Counted from the first letter of the stretch, positions 1 through 9,282 are shown. The stretch: DNA of 64,000 bases from Pedobacter sp. B4-66 (GCF_018492665.1 NZ_JAFVME010000003.1:744001-808000), one strand, 5' to 3'. Notes: a model not told the origin generated them from the letters alone. Made by a program: numbers and translations.

Positions 1-1408
1 CAATTAGTTTTAATAACCTATCAGATGCCACTTCTAAACCACCGGAAACTGCAATGCAACCCGATGCCTTTAGCAAAAGGCATAAATCTCTGGTAAAGCT
101 TTTCTCGAACCGAATATTAGTCCACCAGGTTACAGATATTTTCCTTCTTAAAATCTCCAGCGCTACTTCGCGCATCAAAGCCGGTGGTGCAGCCTCGTCC
201 ACAAAGTGAAAGCCATTCTGACCTGTTTGTACACTTAGCTCTTCAATTCTATCAACAATTAATTTAGCTGCAACAGGTTCATAAACCTTAATATAATCTA
301 AAGAAATATCACAAAATGTACATTTCCCCCAATAACATCCATGCGCCATTGTCAATTTATTCCAACGCCCATCACTCCACATCCGATGCATTGGATTTAC
401 AATTTCAATAACCGAAATGTATTGATCCAATTTCAAATCGCTATAATCCGGCGTTCCTACATCAAACTGCTTGTAATCACTTCTTAAAGCATCATTTCTA
501 TAAGTAACCTCTCCATTTTCTAATAGAAAAGTTCTTTTGTACAAGTTAAAATCTCCGCCTTTTATGATGGAGTTATAGAGCAGTTCAATAGGTAACTCTC
601 CATCGTCTAACGAGATATAATCGAAAAATTCAAATACCCTTTTGTCAGACACTGAACGTAATTCGGTATTAGCAAAACCACCGCCCATTGATATTTTAAC
701 CTCTGGATAACGTTGTTTCACATATTGTGCACATCGAAAAGCTGCATACAAATTTCCAGGAAAGGGAACAGAAATTAACAATAACTTAGGTTGAATGACC
801 GAAATTTTCTCTTCCAGAATTTCAATCAGAATCTTATCCATATAGGTATAATCCTGATTTAAAACCTCGTAAAGCTCATCAAATGAATTTGCACTCCTAC
901 CCAGTCTTTCCGCATAACGACTAAAACCAAAATTCTGATCTACACATTCAATAATAAAATCCGAAATATCCTCAAGATAAAGCGTTGCTAAATGTTTACC
1001 CTTATCCTGCGTTCCCATTGCGCCAAATGCCCAATCTAGCTCTTCCAACTGCTCAAATCTGGAGGCTTCTGGTAAATAATCTTCCTGACAAATTTGCAAT
1101 GCCAGGGTTGGATTTTTACCCTGCAAAAAAGCAATAACAGCGTTTATTGTTTTGATGTACTCGTTTTTTAAAGCAAGAATTCGCTTTGCATTTAAACTTT
1201 TTGGTTTGTCACTTTGCTCCCCCGCAAATAAAAAAAGATCTTCCAAGCCTTTTTTGGAAAACAAAGCCAAAATCACTTCAATACCTAAATCGGCCTGAGT
1301 TGAAGATATATTTTTAGTGTTCAAAAAACCTTTGATATATGCAGTTGCAGGATACGGAGTATTCAGCTGGGTAAAAGGAGGCGTAACAAGGAAAAGTTCT
1401 GTTTTCAA
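1..1408 (-). CDS. B12-binding domain radical SAM protein (3' end outside window)
   Basis: The reading frame is open from the left edge to about 1408 and beyond, so the C-terminus is missing. The N-terminus (TELFLVTPPFTQLNTP) resembles the cobalamin-binding-type N-terminal domain of B12-dependent radical SAM enzymes. About 358 residues in, the segment HGCYWGKCTFCD supplies the cysteines for a [4Fe-4S] cluster (codons at 335-337, 320-322 and 311-313), spaced CX4CX2C rather than the usual CX3CX2C. It is followed by a well conserved TIM-barrel stretch (FHFVDEAAPP, WWTNIRFEKSFT). The start is uncertain: the frame stays open upstream, but homologous N-termini begin near a TTG at 1406-1408. The substrate is unknown; related proteins act in peptide maturation or methylation, which cannot be decided here. 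Confidence 0.8.
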   Translation of the reverse strand, partial: MKTELFLVTPPFTQLNTPYPATAYIKGFLNTKNISSTQADLGIEVILALFSKKGLEDLFLFAGEQSDKPKSLNAKRILALKNEYIKTINAVIAFLQGKNPTLALQICQEDYLPEASRFEQLEELDWAFGAMGTQDKGKHLATLYLEDISDFIIECVDQNFGFSRYAERLGRSANSFDELYEVLNQDYTYMDKILIEILEEKISVIQPKLLLISVPFPGNLYAAFRCAQYVKQRYPEVKISMGGGFANTELRSVSDKRVFEFFDYISLDDGELPIELLYNSIIKGGDFNLYKRTFLLENGEVTYRNDALRSDYKQFDVGTPDYSDLKLDQYISVIEIVNPMHRMWSDGRWNKLTMAHGCYWGKCTFCDISLDYIKVYEPVAAKLIVDRIEELSVQTGQNGFHFVDEAAPPALMREVALEILRRKISVTWWTNIRFEKSFTRDLCLLLKASGCIAVSGGLEVASDRLLKLI

Positions 1409-1805
1409 AATGGAATTGTATTTCACTACAAAAATATCCAAAATAATTTTGGTATTACGCCTTATAAATAGATGTTTTTTTTTACTAAACGCAAAAGAAG
1501 TTTTTATGTTCCAAAAAATTTGGCTTCTTTTTGGGTTCTTGAAATCGCTCGGACCTTGTACCAGACTTGTTCGCCCTTTGTTCGACTGTGGTCGAACGAG
1601 GTCCGAACAAGACCCGTTTTAGTATGGTGCGAGAGACGACTATATTCTACGACGAAATTTGATTCCTTTTAGGATCAAAAACCATCCGATTCAACGGATA
1701 GAATGCTACCCTCATTAAATATAGGAAAATTATCTGTAGATAATTTTTTAATGTTTTTAAATTATTTATTATTGATGTAAGTTACACATAAAATCTAAAG
1801 TATTT
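1409..1805. other. Intergenic region, divergent, no convincing gene
   Basis: This gap separates the leftward radical SAM gene from the rightward gene at 1806. Open frames exist on both strands but show no family resemblance, and the plus-strand one starts with GTG inside the radical SAM gene. The gap holds the compound dyad at 1549-1611 and a second hairpin with 9-base arms at 1726-1734 and 1739-1747 followed by a T-run. No -7 box of the TAnnTTTG form was found close to 1806. Confidence 0.6.
1549..1611. repeat. Compound dyad-symmetry element
   Basis: Three nested complementary arm pairs occur within about 60 bases: TCGGACCT (1549-1556) with AGGTCCGA (1599-1606), CTTGTTCG (1566-1573) with CGAACAAG (1604-1611), and GTTCGAC (1580-1586) with GTCGAAC (1591-1597) around a TGTG loop. 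The TTGTTCG word is also directly repeated. It is richer in G and C than its flanks. Because it lies between divergent genes it is not an obvious terminator; a dispersed palindromic repeat or a structured leader is more likely. Confidence 0.6.
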
Positions 1806-2471
1806 ATGAAAACTTCTAGAAATGATCCGTTTGATTTGAACCTTTGTATGAGAGGATTGGGTGTAGTGATCACAAACATGCATTCAGATGTTTACGAATA
1901 TATTTACCATTTCACCTTTAAAAAAACAATGAAATCCTATGGTCAAGATTTCAAAGACCCCTGGGAGCAACACATTGAACACGAAGCGTTTTTTAGAGAG
2001 ATTGATGACCCCTTCGTTCAAAACGCACTTAATACCATGACAAGACTTATTGAATATAAAGTCGAACTTTCCTTAAGGTTTGGTATTGATGAAGTGGAAG
2101 ATTTGGAAGATGAAATCATCAATTTGGAATCAAACAGATTCTATCCTTATACGTTGGTTTTTAAGCGTTCTAAAAGTTTAAAAAAATTAAAACTATACTA
2201 TGACCGCACAATATCTGGTTTTATTGAAAGTTTGAGTTTGTACGCTTATGCCCTAACGGCACAAAGCAACAAAATACCACTTGTATTGAAGCGACAGCTT
2301 AAACTTCCGGAGCAAGAGAGTTTGAGACTATTAAATCATGATGATAGCAATATTGAATTAATTAAGGAATTGATTATAGGATTAATGAAGGACCTTAGCC
2401 ATTTTAGAAGCTTAGGTCCAAAGCCAAAGAAAGCTCCATCTACAAAACAGGTCTCGATTAGCAAAAAATAA
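1806..2471 (+). CDS. Hypothetical protein, 221 aa
   Basis: I do not recognise a family. The protein has no signal peptide or membrane segment. Its middle is acidic and probably helical (DEVEDLEDEIINLE), and the C-terminal tail is short and lysine-rich (PKPKKAPSTKQVSISKK). The ATG follows an AT-rich leader with no clear ribosome site, as is usual in Bacteroidota. It stands alone between a leftward radical SAM gene and a convergent SDR gene whose end is only eight bases away. Base composition resembles its neighbours. It is probably a real gene, because the long uninterrupted frame is not opposite any other gene. Confidence 0.65.
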   Translation: MKTSRNDPFDLNLCMRGLGVVITNMHSDVYEYIYHFTFKKTMKSYGQDFKDPWEQHIEHEAFFREIDDPFVQNALNTMTRLIEYKVELSLRFGIDEVEDLEDEIINLESNRFYPYTLVFKRSKSLKKLKLYYDRTISGFIESLSLYAYALTAQSNKIPLVLKRQLKLPEQESLRLLNHDDSNIELIKELIIGLMKDLSHFRSLGPKPKKAPSTKQVSISKK

Positions 2472-2479
2472 ATAAATTA

Positions 2480-3220
2480 CTAAGCATTCAAACCACCGTC
2501 AATTGTAATGGCAGTACCTGTAATGAACTTACCTTCTTCACTCGCGAGATAGGCAACAAGACCAGCAATATCCTCACCCGTTCCATATTCTGAAAGTGCC
2601 ATCCGGCTTCTCAGAAAATCGGCTAGTGCCGTATCCGAAGGATTCATATCAGTATTAATTGGCCCTGGCTGTACAAGGTTCACTGTGATACCCCTACTCC
2701 CAAGATCTCGGGCTAATCCACGTGTGAAACCTGTAAGCGCAGCTTTACTCATCGTATATAGAGTTGTTTGAGGGCCGACGGCATTCTCTGCCATATTGCT
2801 ACCAATGGTGATGACCCTACCATGATTTGGCATTTGAGGTGCTACTGCCAGTGCAGCTACGTATACGGCACGAACATTAATGGCCATAATTTCTTCGTAA
2901 TCTTCCAATGTATGCGATTCAAATTCTTTACCAACATAAATTCCGGCATTGTTAACCAGAATGTCAATAGGACCGAGTTCTGCGATTGTATTTTGAATGG
3001 CACTAGTCAAAGCTTTCGGGTCAATGCTATCTGCTTCAACGGCTCGGGCATTTCCGCCTTTGGCGTTAATTTCTGAGGCAACGGCTTCCGCTTTCTCCCT
3101 GGATTTTGAGTAGGTTAATACCACACTTGCCCCCTCTTCTGCAAGTCTTTTACTAATGGCCGCACCCATTCCACGACCACCGCCTGTGATGAATGCTATC
3201 TTGTTTTCTAAACGTTTCAT
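2480..3220 (-). CDS. SDR family NAD(P)-dependent oxidoreductase
   Basis: This is a classical short-chain dehydrogenase/reductase of 246 residues, the usual length. It shows the TGGGRGMG dinucleotide loop near residue 13, the NNAG motif near residue 90, a serine near 140 and the YxxxK catalytic pair (YTMSK) near 155, followed by the PGPINTDM segment. Members reduce ketones or aldehydes with NAD(P)H; the substrate cannot be read from sequence. It is transcribed divergently from an HxlR-type regulator 94 bases away, an arrangement in which the regulator commonly controls the oxidoreductase in response to electrophiles. A possible -7 box on its strand lies at 3244-3251. Confidence 0.88.
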   Translation of the reverse strand: MKRLENKIAFITGGGRGMGAAISKRLAEEGASVVLTYSKSREKAEAVASEINAKGGNARAVEADSIDPKALTSAIQNTIAELGPIDILVNNAGIYVGKEFESHTLEDYEEIMAINVRAVYVAALAVAPQMPNHGRVITIGSNMAENAVGPQTTLYTMSKAALTGFTRGLARDLGSRGITVNLVQPGPINTDMNPSDTALADFLRSRMALSEYGTGEDIAGLVAYLASEEGKFITGTAITIDGGLNA

Positions 3221-3243
3221 AATGTTTTTATTAAATTTATATT

Positions 3244-3251
3244 CAAAAGTA
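3244..3251 (-). promoter_or_regulatory. Candidate -7 promoter box for the SDR gene
   Basis: Read on the minus strand these bases are TACTTTTG, an exact match to the Bacteroidota -7 consensus TAnnTTTG, 24 bases before the SDR start codon. No good -33 TTG was seen at the expected distance. The short divergent region also carries repeated TACTAA words (near 3254 and 3295) that could be regulator half-sites. Confidence 0.4.
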
Positions 3252-3314
3252 GATACTAATACCTATTTTTGATGGTAAACACTAAATTGTCAGGTACTAA
3301 CAAAAAAGTAAGAA

Positions 3315-3698
3315 ATGAGAAAGGAATCTTCTACGAATGCTATTAACGAAAAGCAGATTAATGACAGTTGTGGCATGGCGTACTCTCTATCGGTATTAGG
3401 AGGCAGATGGAAACCTGCCATACTGTGCAGACTAATGCACCAAACTATGCGCTACAGTGATTTAAAAAACTCTATAGAACAGATTTCTGAAAGGATGTTG
3501 GTTTCTCAGTTGCGTGAACTAGAAGCTGACCAGGTGGTAAAGCGGACGGTGTATCCTGTTGTTCCACCAAGGGTGGAATATGAACTTACAGAACTCGGCT
3601 TAAGTATGCAACCTATGCTGAAAGCCATGTCAGATTGGGGAAATATGCATCGAAGCAAAGTAAATCCGGACGCAGGTGTTGTTATATCTGATTTTTAA
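3315..3698 (+). CDS. HxlR family winged-helix transcriptional regulator
   Basis: The 127-residue protein has the HxlR signature: Cys19 just ahead of a conserved helix (CGMAYSLSVLGGRWKPAILC), then the helix-turn-helix with SERMLVSQLRELEAD and the wing VEYELTELG. Family members act as dimeric repressors or activators, and an N-terminal cysteine like this one is the redox or electrophile sensor in several studied examples (YodB, HypR). Divergent placement next to the SDR gene suggests that gene as its target. The regulator gene ends at a bidirectional hairpin terminator. Confidence 0.9.
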   Translation: MRKESSTNAINEKQINDSCGMAYSLSVLGGRWKPAILCRLMHQTMRYSDLKNSIEQISERMLVSQLRELEADQVVKRTVYPVVPPRVEYELTELGLSMQPMLKAMSDWGNMHRSKVNPDAGVVISDF

Positions 3699-3714
3699 TT
3701 ATGTAATCTTATAT

Positions 3715-3740
3715 AAAGCCTTAGATTTCTCTAAGGCTTT
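3715..3740. terminator. Bidirectional hairpin terminator
   Basis: An 11-base stem, AAAGCCTTAGA (3715-3725) with TCTAAGGCTTT (3730-3740), closes on a TTTC loop and is followed by TATTTT. It lies between the convergent HxlR and outer-membrane receptor genes and can serve both. Confidence 0.85.
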
Positions 3741-3763
3741 TATTTTAAAAAGGATTTTTTGCA

Positions 3764-6538
3764 TTACAAGCGCCCTCTCGCTTCATTTCCAGCAGCATCT
3801 ATATTCTCCTTGTTGCTCTGTTTTTTTCCTCTCGAAAAATTGTAGCTAAGGAAAACACCAACACTCCTACTCCAATCCAACCTGTTTCTTAATACATTTC
3901 TTCTAAGTTCAGGTGTATTAATTTCGTATTGTGGTTTATACAAATGGAAAGGATCTTGCAATTCTATCCTCGAGGTGAGTCTATCATTGAAAAAACTTTT
4001 CTTAATAGCCATATCCAGTTTCCCGACATTAAATTGGTCATAGATATCATAAAAACTGTTTCTATTAAAAGATCCGGAGACTTCAACAAAATATTTACCC
4101 GGCAAGTTAAACTTACTTGTTGCCCATACCATTTGTGAAAACTTCGATCTGTGCACCAGGGGCGTTGTCTGGATATCTATGGTTCTATATCTCAGCGTAA
4201 CATTCGTATTAAACTCCCACCACTTTGTTATTTGCACAGGTATATACCCAGAGATAAAAACATTGTAATTGTCGTTGATATTCTCATCTTTTGAAATGAT
4301 TACGTCGCCAATGTTAGTAACATTGGTTGCGATGGCATTATTGGTGTTTTGATACCCAACGGTTAATGAATATTTACTCTTTAATAAATATTCCAGCTGT
4401 AGATTATTGCTAAAATAGGGACGCAAATTTGGATTCCCCTGCTGGATAAAGTTAAGGTTTGTATAAACTACAAAAGGATTCAAGTCTCTAAATCCCGGGC
4501 GGTTTATTCTTCTGGCATAAGAAAGGGTAAATGAATGACTTTCATCTAATTTTCTATTTATATACGCCGAAGGAAATAAGTCCCACTGGTTACGGTTAAT
4601 AGTTTGCCCGGTTGTTACTGATAATCCATTATAATTAGTTTGCTCAGTTCTCAGTCCTATTTTTATATTCCATTGATCGAAAGACTGGGAAAGAGTCCCA
4701 TAAAAAGCCAATATATATTCATTATACAAAAATCTGTTCGACTGCAATGTGTCCAATGGTGATTGATCATTTAAACCACTTCGATAATTTATAGAGTAAT
4801 CAGTTTTTGAAGCAGTGTATTTACCTCCAACATTTAGTACCAACAACTTAGACAAATATTTTTCTAAATCTATATTGGCTACATGAATCATAGATTTACC
4901 CATTGTTTTGGTAAATAAGCTGTCACGAGGATGAAACTCAACTCCTTCAGCATTTAAAAATCGGGTTTCTATTGCCGCAGGGTCTCTCAAACTATAATTT
5001 ATGTAACTATAACCCACATCTAATTTACTACCAAGAGTGTCGAGCTTATTGCGATAAAAAACATTGGTCATTTGGTTAACATAACGAAAAGTTGTACTCC
5101 TATTAGTATATGAAGATGAATCAATGGAATTTGCCTGTTTATTTGCTAAATAATTGATATTGGTAATGCTATTATTACTGATATCTCCAGGATTAGCAAA
5201 CAGGTTAAAATCAACTCCTACTGTTTGTTGGGGAGTTAGTTTATAATCGACACCAACATTGTAACCAATAGTATTATAATGCTCCGTATACTTCTCGGTT
5301 TGAGGACTGTAAACTCCAGTAGATTTAAACTCTTGAGTAATATTGTCTTCATAAAAAGCTCGTGTATTCCTGTAATTAAAATTGCCCTGTACATTCAATT
5401 TCCCGGTTCTATAGTTCAAAAAAGTTGAACCAAAAGCATTGCTATATCTATTATACCAATAGCCTGCATTTAGGTTGCCGGTTAACCCGTATTTATATTC
5501 AGATTTTAGAACAATATTAATAATTACGCCACCATTTTGTGCATCATTTTCGGCACCAGGAACAGCCTTTAGCTCATAGGATTTTATAGACTCCGAAGGA
5601 ATAGAGCGCAGATAAGTGAGCAATTGATCTCCTATCAACGGAATTCTTCTATTATCTATGTAAACCGTAACGCTTTCGGATCCTCTGAATAAAATATCCT
5701 TTCCTGTTACCTGTACACCTGGTATAACGTTAAATAACCTAAGGGCATCTTCTCCCTTTTCGTATACGCTACCTTCTACGTTTAGGATCAATTTATCGGC
5801 TAATCGTTTAATCAAAGGTATCTTACTGGAGATGGTAACACCACTTAATTTTATGGCTGATATGTTAAGAATAATATCCGGTAACTGAAGGATTTTAGCA
5901 TCTGTTACAGTAACTTTTTGCACTAAACTATCCGTTTCAAAGGATGATACTTTAAGCAGGTAATCACCCTGGTCATAAACGGTAAGGTTAAATCTACCGG
6001 CAGTGTCGGCAAGTGCAGAGGCTATAATATTTTGATTGCTCGCTTTGACAATTTGTATTGTAGCAAATTCAACAGCCTTATGATCAGAAGTAATTACCCT
6101 CCCCTTTAGCATGTATCCTTGCTGCTGCCGTCTTTCTAGCAGAATATTATTATCAATCTGCCGAAAAGAGAAATCTGTATTCTTTAGTAGTTCATACAAT
6201 GTATTTTCTACTGTTCTGGTGCTAAGGATTAAATTTAGATCGTTAATTTCTCTAATCTCAGATTTTCTATAGTAGAACCTGAACTTTGTTTGTGCCTCAA
6301 TCTTTTTTATACCGGCTAGTAAACTTTCATCCTCCAACTTGAGTGTCACTTTATAATCGCTCATTCTCTGACCATTTACTGGTACAGCCATGAGGAATTG
6401 TAATGAAATTAAGAAGAAAAGAAATATGACAATACTTACCCGCATCAACCAGATTATAAAGTGTTTATTTAATAATGTTATACCAATGAGATGAGCACAT
6501 GCCATCCCTATATCCCACACTATTGCAGAATTTTTCAT
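3764..6538 (-). CDS. TonB-dependent outer-membrane receptor with STN signalling domain
   Basis: This 924-residue outer-membrane protein has a hydrophobic export segment ending near residue 56 (PVNGQ), an STN domain (about 60-115) of the kind that relays signals to anti-sigma factors, a carboxypeptidase regulatory-like beta-sandwich (about 140-220), a plug-like region and a C-terminal beta-barrel of the OMP_b-brl_3 type. It is not a SusC with a SusD partner, because no SusD follows. The FecR-type anti-sigma gene and ECF sigma gene lie directly upstream on the same strand, so the receptor is probably both the sensor and the target of that cascade. The ligand is unknown. The barrel is followed by a short charged tail rather than a terminal aromatic residue. 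Confidence 0.85.
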   Translation of the reverse strand: MKNSAIVWDIGMACAHLIGITLLNKHFIIWLMRVSIVIFLFFLISLQFLMAVPVNGQRMSDYKVTLKLEDESLLAGIKKIEAQTKFRFYYRKSEIREINDLNLILSTRTVENTLYELLKNTDFSFRQIDNNILLERRQQQGYMLKGRVITSDHKAVEFATIQIVKASNQNIIASALADTAGRFNLTVYDQGDYLLKVSSFETDSLVQKVTVTDAKILQLPDIILNISAIKLSGVTISSKIPLIKRLADKLILNVEGSVYEKGEDALRLFNVIPGVQVTGKDILFRGSESVTVYIDNRRIPLIGDQLLTYLRSIPSESIKSYELKAVPGAENDAQNGGVIINIVLKSEYKYGLTGNLNAGYWYNRYSNAFGSTFLNYRTGKLNVQGNFNYRNTRAFYEDNITQEFKSTGVYSPQTEKYTEHYNTIGYNVGVDYKLTPQQTVGVDFNLFANPGDISNNSITNINYLANKQANSIDSSSYTNRSTTFRYVNQMTNVFYRNKLDTLGSKLDVGYSYINYSLRDPAAIETRFLNAEGVEFHPRDSLFTKTMGKSMIHVANIDLEKYLSKLLVLNVGGKYTASKTDYSINYRSGLNDQSPLDTLQSNRFLYNEYILAFYGTLSQSFDQWNIKIGLRTEQTNYNGLSVTTGQTINRNQWDLFPSAYINRKLDESHSFTLSYARRINRPGFRDLNPFVVYTNLNFIQQGNPNLRPYFSNNLQLEYLLKSKYSLTVGYQNTNNAIATNVTNIGDVIISKDENINDNYNVFISGYIPVQITKWWEFNTNVTLRYRTIDIQTTPLVHRSKFSQMVWATSKFNLPGKYFVEVSGSFNRNSFYDIYDQFNVGKLDMAIKKSFFNDRLTSRIELQDPFHLYKPQYEINTPELRRNVLRNRLDWSRSVGVFLSYNFSRGKKQSNKENIDAAGNEARGRL

Positions 6539-6595
6539 AGTTTTAAAATGTTTTAAGTGATTCCAATTATTTAAGACTCCGGATATTCCGGGATA

Positions 6596-6625
6596 CCTGT
6601 AGACCGATGGCCGTCGGTTTACGGG
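6596..6625 (-). promoter_or_regulatory. Stem-loop in the receptor gene leader
   Basis: CCTGTAGACCGA (6596-6607) pairs with TCGGTTTACGGG (6614-6625), twelve pairs including two wobbles, around a six-base loop. A smaller dyad CCGGATATTCCGG lies just beside it at 6579-6591. Both sit in the 174-base gap between the anti-sigma gene and the receptor gene, where an RNA structure could separate expression of the two. Confidence 0.5.
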
Positions 6626-6712
6626 TTATTTTAGCTGATTCTGCCTCCTTGAGGCATATCTATTGTATATAAAGCTTAGTCGTTATTCATCTAAATAGGT
6701 TTTTAATTAGTG

Positions 6713-7699
6713 TTAATTGCAGCCTTCGCCATAGATCATGATATGTCCGTTTGACTTTAGTTTCCATGTTGCATTATTAAAGTCGGTAATCACATCTAAG
6801 ATTTTATCCAGTTTATCTCCTCTCAATGTGGCACCGCTGAATCTGCAGTTTTTTAGCTTTTCATTATTAAAGGCAATCTTCACATTGAAATGCTGTTCGA
6901 GCTGTATTGCTGCATCTGCAAATGTGATGTCATCAAAAAGCATATCGTTATCTTGCCAGGCAATAACAGTTTTGGCATCCACTATTTTTTCAGTAGGTTT
7001 TCCGGTCAGTAAATCGACACTTACCTGCTGATTACTTGTAAGAATGCTTAGAAGTTTACCGTCATCGGCCACGCTCACTTTACCTCTGGTTACTGTAACC
7101 TCCAGCGTATGTTTGCTTGGATCTTCTTTGATATTAAAGGCCGTTCCCAGCACCGTAGTAAGGACCTTACCTGTATGGATTAGAAAGGGTCTACTGGCAT
7201 CGTGTTTTACATCGAAATAAGCCTCACCAGAAAGATAAACTTCTCTTGTTTTTCCATTAAAAACTTTGGCATATTTTAATTCGGAGCCTTCATTTAACCA
7301 AACTTTGGTGCCATCTGCTAGTGTTATTTGCTTTTTCTCATGATCAGGAATGGATATTGAAGTTAAATCAGTTGGCAACATCTGTTTTTCTAATAGCGGC
7401 CAGGTTAAGTAAAGGCTAAAAACCAGAATTAGTGCTGCTGCTACCCCGGCAATTTTGTACCATAAATATTTTTGAGATTTGATTGGCACAATTTTAGGCT
7501 CATTTTGCTGAATAGAAGCTTTAATATCCATAAACACATCGGACAGCCACTGATCTTTACTTGAACGATCTAGCTGTTGCCAGTCGGAATCAGCATTTCC
7601 ATTTTCTGCCAGCCATTTTTCAATCAGCTGGTTTTCTTCAATGGAAGTCTCTTTCTTTAGGTAACGGTCTAATAAAGCTTCGATATTGTAACGATTCAT
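6713..7699 (-). CDS. FecR family anti-sigma factor
   Basis: The 328-residue protein has the layout of Bacteroidota FecR proteins: a cytoplasmic N-terminal sigma-binding region (1-80), one membrane helix (about 82-100), a periplasmic FecR domain (about 115-210, with LADGTKVWLNEGSELKY and LSGEAYFDVKHD) and a C-terminal DUF4974 domain that contacts the STN domain of the receptor. It would hold the sigma factor encoded 72 bases upstream until the downstream receptor is occupied. Confidence 0.92.
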   Translation of the reverse strand: MNRYNIEALLDRYLKKETSIEENQLIEKWLAENGNADSDWQQLDRSSKDQWLSDVFMDIKASIQQNEPKIVPIKSQKYLWYKIAGVAAALILVFSLYLTWPLLEKQMLPTDLTSISIPDHEKKQITLADGTKVWLNEGSELKYAKVFNGKTREVYLSGEAYFDVKHDASRPFLIHTGKVLTTVLGTAFNIKEDPSKHTLEVTVTRGKVSVADDGKLLSILTSNQQVSVDLLTGKPTEKIVDAKTVIAWQDNDMLFDDITFADAAIQLEQHFNVKIAFNNEKLKNCRFSGATLRGDKLDKILDVITDFNNATWKLKSNGHIMIYGEGCN

Positions 7700-7770
7700 T
7701 TTATCGGATTTTCACAATTGTCGTATGAACTACCGATTGGTACTATAAGAAAATGAAATATTTTTTAATA

Positions 7771-8340
7771 CTATAAGAAATAGAGCAAGAGCAAATATGT
7801 TAATGACTGACGTAAATGCTTTAATGCTGATGTCAGCTGATTTTTTACTGTTTGCTCAGAAAGCTGTAATTTCTCTGCTATTTCCGGAATGCTTAAGTTT
7901 TCTTCACGGCTTAGATGGTAAATCTCCCTTACTCTTGGGGATAGTTTTTCGAGAGATTCCTCAATACTCTGTTTTAATTCTTTTACGGCTATTTGTTGTT
8001 CAATTTCTGACCCTAAACTTTTATGCAGAGCCAATGCCATCCCGATGTAGTCTTCGTGCGTAATGTTTTTTCTGATCTTATCAATGATTCGATAGCGAAC
8101 TAAGGTAAATAAATAAGCCTCCAGGTTTCGATCTACTTTAAGTAGTTTCCTTTGTTCCCATAATTTCACAAAGAGGTCATGAATAATATCGCGTGGGTCT
8201 TCCAGATTATATAGTTTGGAACTGGCAAATCCGGTTAGGTTCTCTGCGTAACGGGAATATATCTCAGTAAAAGCGGCTTCATCATCTTTTTTTAAAAGAT
8301 CGATCAATTGGAGATCGCTTAATGAATTGTATACCGACAT
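7771..8340 (-). CDS. ECF sigma-70 factor
   Basis: This 189-residue protein has sigma region 2 in its first half (DPRDIIHDLFVKLWEQ) and region 4 near the C-terminus (LSPRVREIYHLSREENLSIP), the two domains of extracytoplasmic-function sigma factors. It is the first gene of a sigma/FecR/receptor set on the minus strand. By analogy with FecI/FecR/FecA it should direct transcription of the receptor gene and perhaps of its own operon. Confidence 0.93.
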   Translation of the reverse strand: MSVYNSLSDLQLIDLLKKDDEAAFTEIYSRYAENLTGFASSKLYNLEDPRDIIHDLFVKLWEQRKLLKVDRNLEAYLFTLVRYRIIDKIRKNITHEDYIGMALALHKSLGSEIEQQIAVKELKQSIEESLEKLSPRVREIYHLSREENLSIPEIAEKLQLSEQTVKNQLTSALKHLRQSLTYLLLLYFL

Positions 8341-8503
8341 TTATTTTAAAAGTAAATTATTGTTGGCGAAGCTACAGAATTTCTATCATACTGCACTTTA
8401 ACACTATGTTTTCAATTGATCAACCAAAATCTCTTCGAACTTTTATACACTCAGAATATATCTATTTTCAAAAAACATCACGAACTTCAAGTAAACTTAA
8501 ATT

Positions 8504-9247
8504 ATGGACACATTACAAGAACTTGTTGAGCATATTGAACTACATTTCGTAGAAGGTATTAATGCCTCCTTTGAAAAAGGGCTCAGCCCCAACGATAGTT
8601 TCAAAGGTGAGCCACTAATTTATGAACTAACCAGTGAGTACACTCGAAGCCCTAGATTTAAAAGTTGCGTTAAGGCCTTTGTTGACCATGGTCTGGAATT
8701 TGATGATCCTTTGCTTTTAGCGGTTCTACTGGATGATCATATATATTTAGAACACCAATTAAAAAGTAGTCCCGATGCAGTTACAAAGCGATACACCTTA
8801 CGCTGTGCTTATACTCCTTTCTACGAGGTTACGTTATTACATATTTGTGCAGAATTCAACCATGTTTCCTGTGCAAAAACACTAGTCAGTTATGGCGCGG
8901 ACGTAAATGTACAGGCAGGAATCACTGCAGAGGGATTTGGAGGGCAAACCCCTATTTTTCACACAGTCAATCAAAATGGTGATCAGTCGGCTGATATGCG
9001 CGATTATCTTCTGAGTCAATCCGCGGACTTACATATCACGCTTCCTGGTCTGGTGTGGGGCGATGGCTATGAATGGGAAACATTTATCCCTGCTATTAAC
9101 CCTATTAGTTATGCATTAATGGGGTTATTACCTCAGATGCATCGCAACCCAATTGTAATTGCGAACGTTGTATCACAATTGATGAAACAAAGGTACAACA
9201 TAGTATATTTGCCCAAAAATGTACCCAATAAGTACCTTAGAGAATAA
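8504..9247 (+). CDS. Ankyrin repeat protein
   Basis: The 247-residue protein has at least two recognisable ankyrin units: VTLLHICAEFNHVSCAKTL followed by VSYGADVNVQ, then GQTPIFHTVNQNG with a degenerate LLSQSADLHI. The N-terminal third lacks clear repeats. There is no signal peptide, so a cytoplasmic protein-binding role is likely; the partner is unknown. It is a single gene, divergent from the sigma factor gene and convergent with katG. Confidence 0.8.
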   Translation: MDTLQELVEHIELHFVEGINASFEKGLSPNDSFKGEPLIYELTSEYTRSPRFKSCVKAFVDHGLEFDDPLLLAVLLDDHIYLEHQLKSSPDAVTKRYTLRCAYTPFYEVTLLHICAEFNHVSCAKTLVSYGADVNVQAGITAEGFGGQTPIFHTVNQNGDQSADMRDYLLSQSADLHITLPGLVWGDGYEWETFIPAINPISYALMGLLPQMHRNPIVIANVVSQLMKQRYNIVYLPKNVPNKYLRE

Positions 9248-9282
9248 ATTATATTTGCTGGGATACTTAAACTTTAGAAAAA

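Noticed and set aside
1317-1672. Two overlapping plus-strand frames near the left edge
   Set aside because: One starts with GTG inside the antisense radical SAM gene and both run through the dyad element; neither resembles a protein family.
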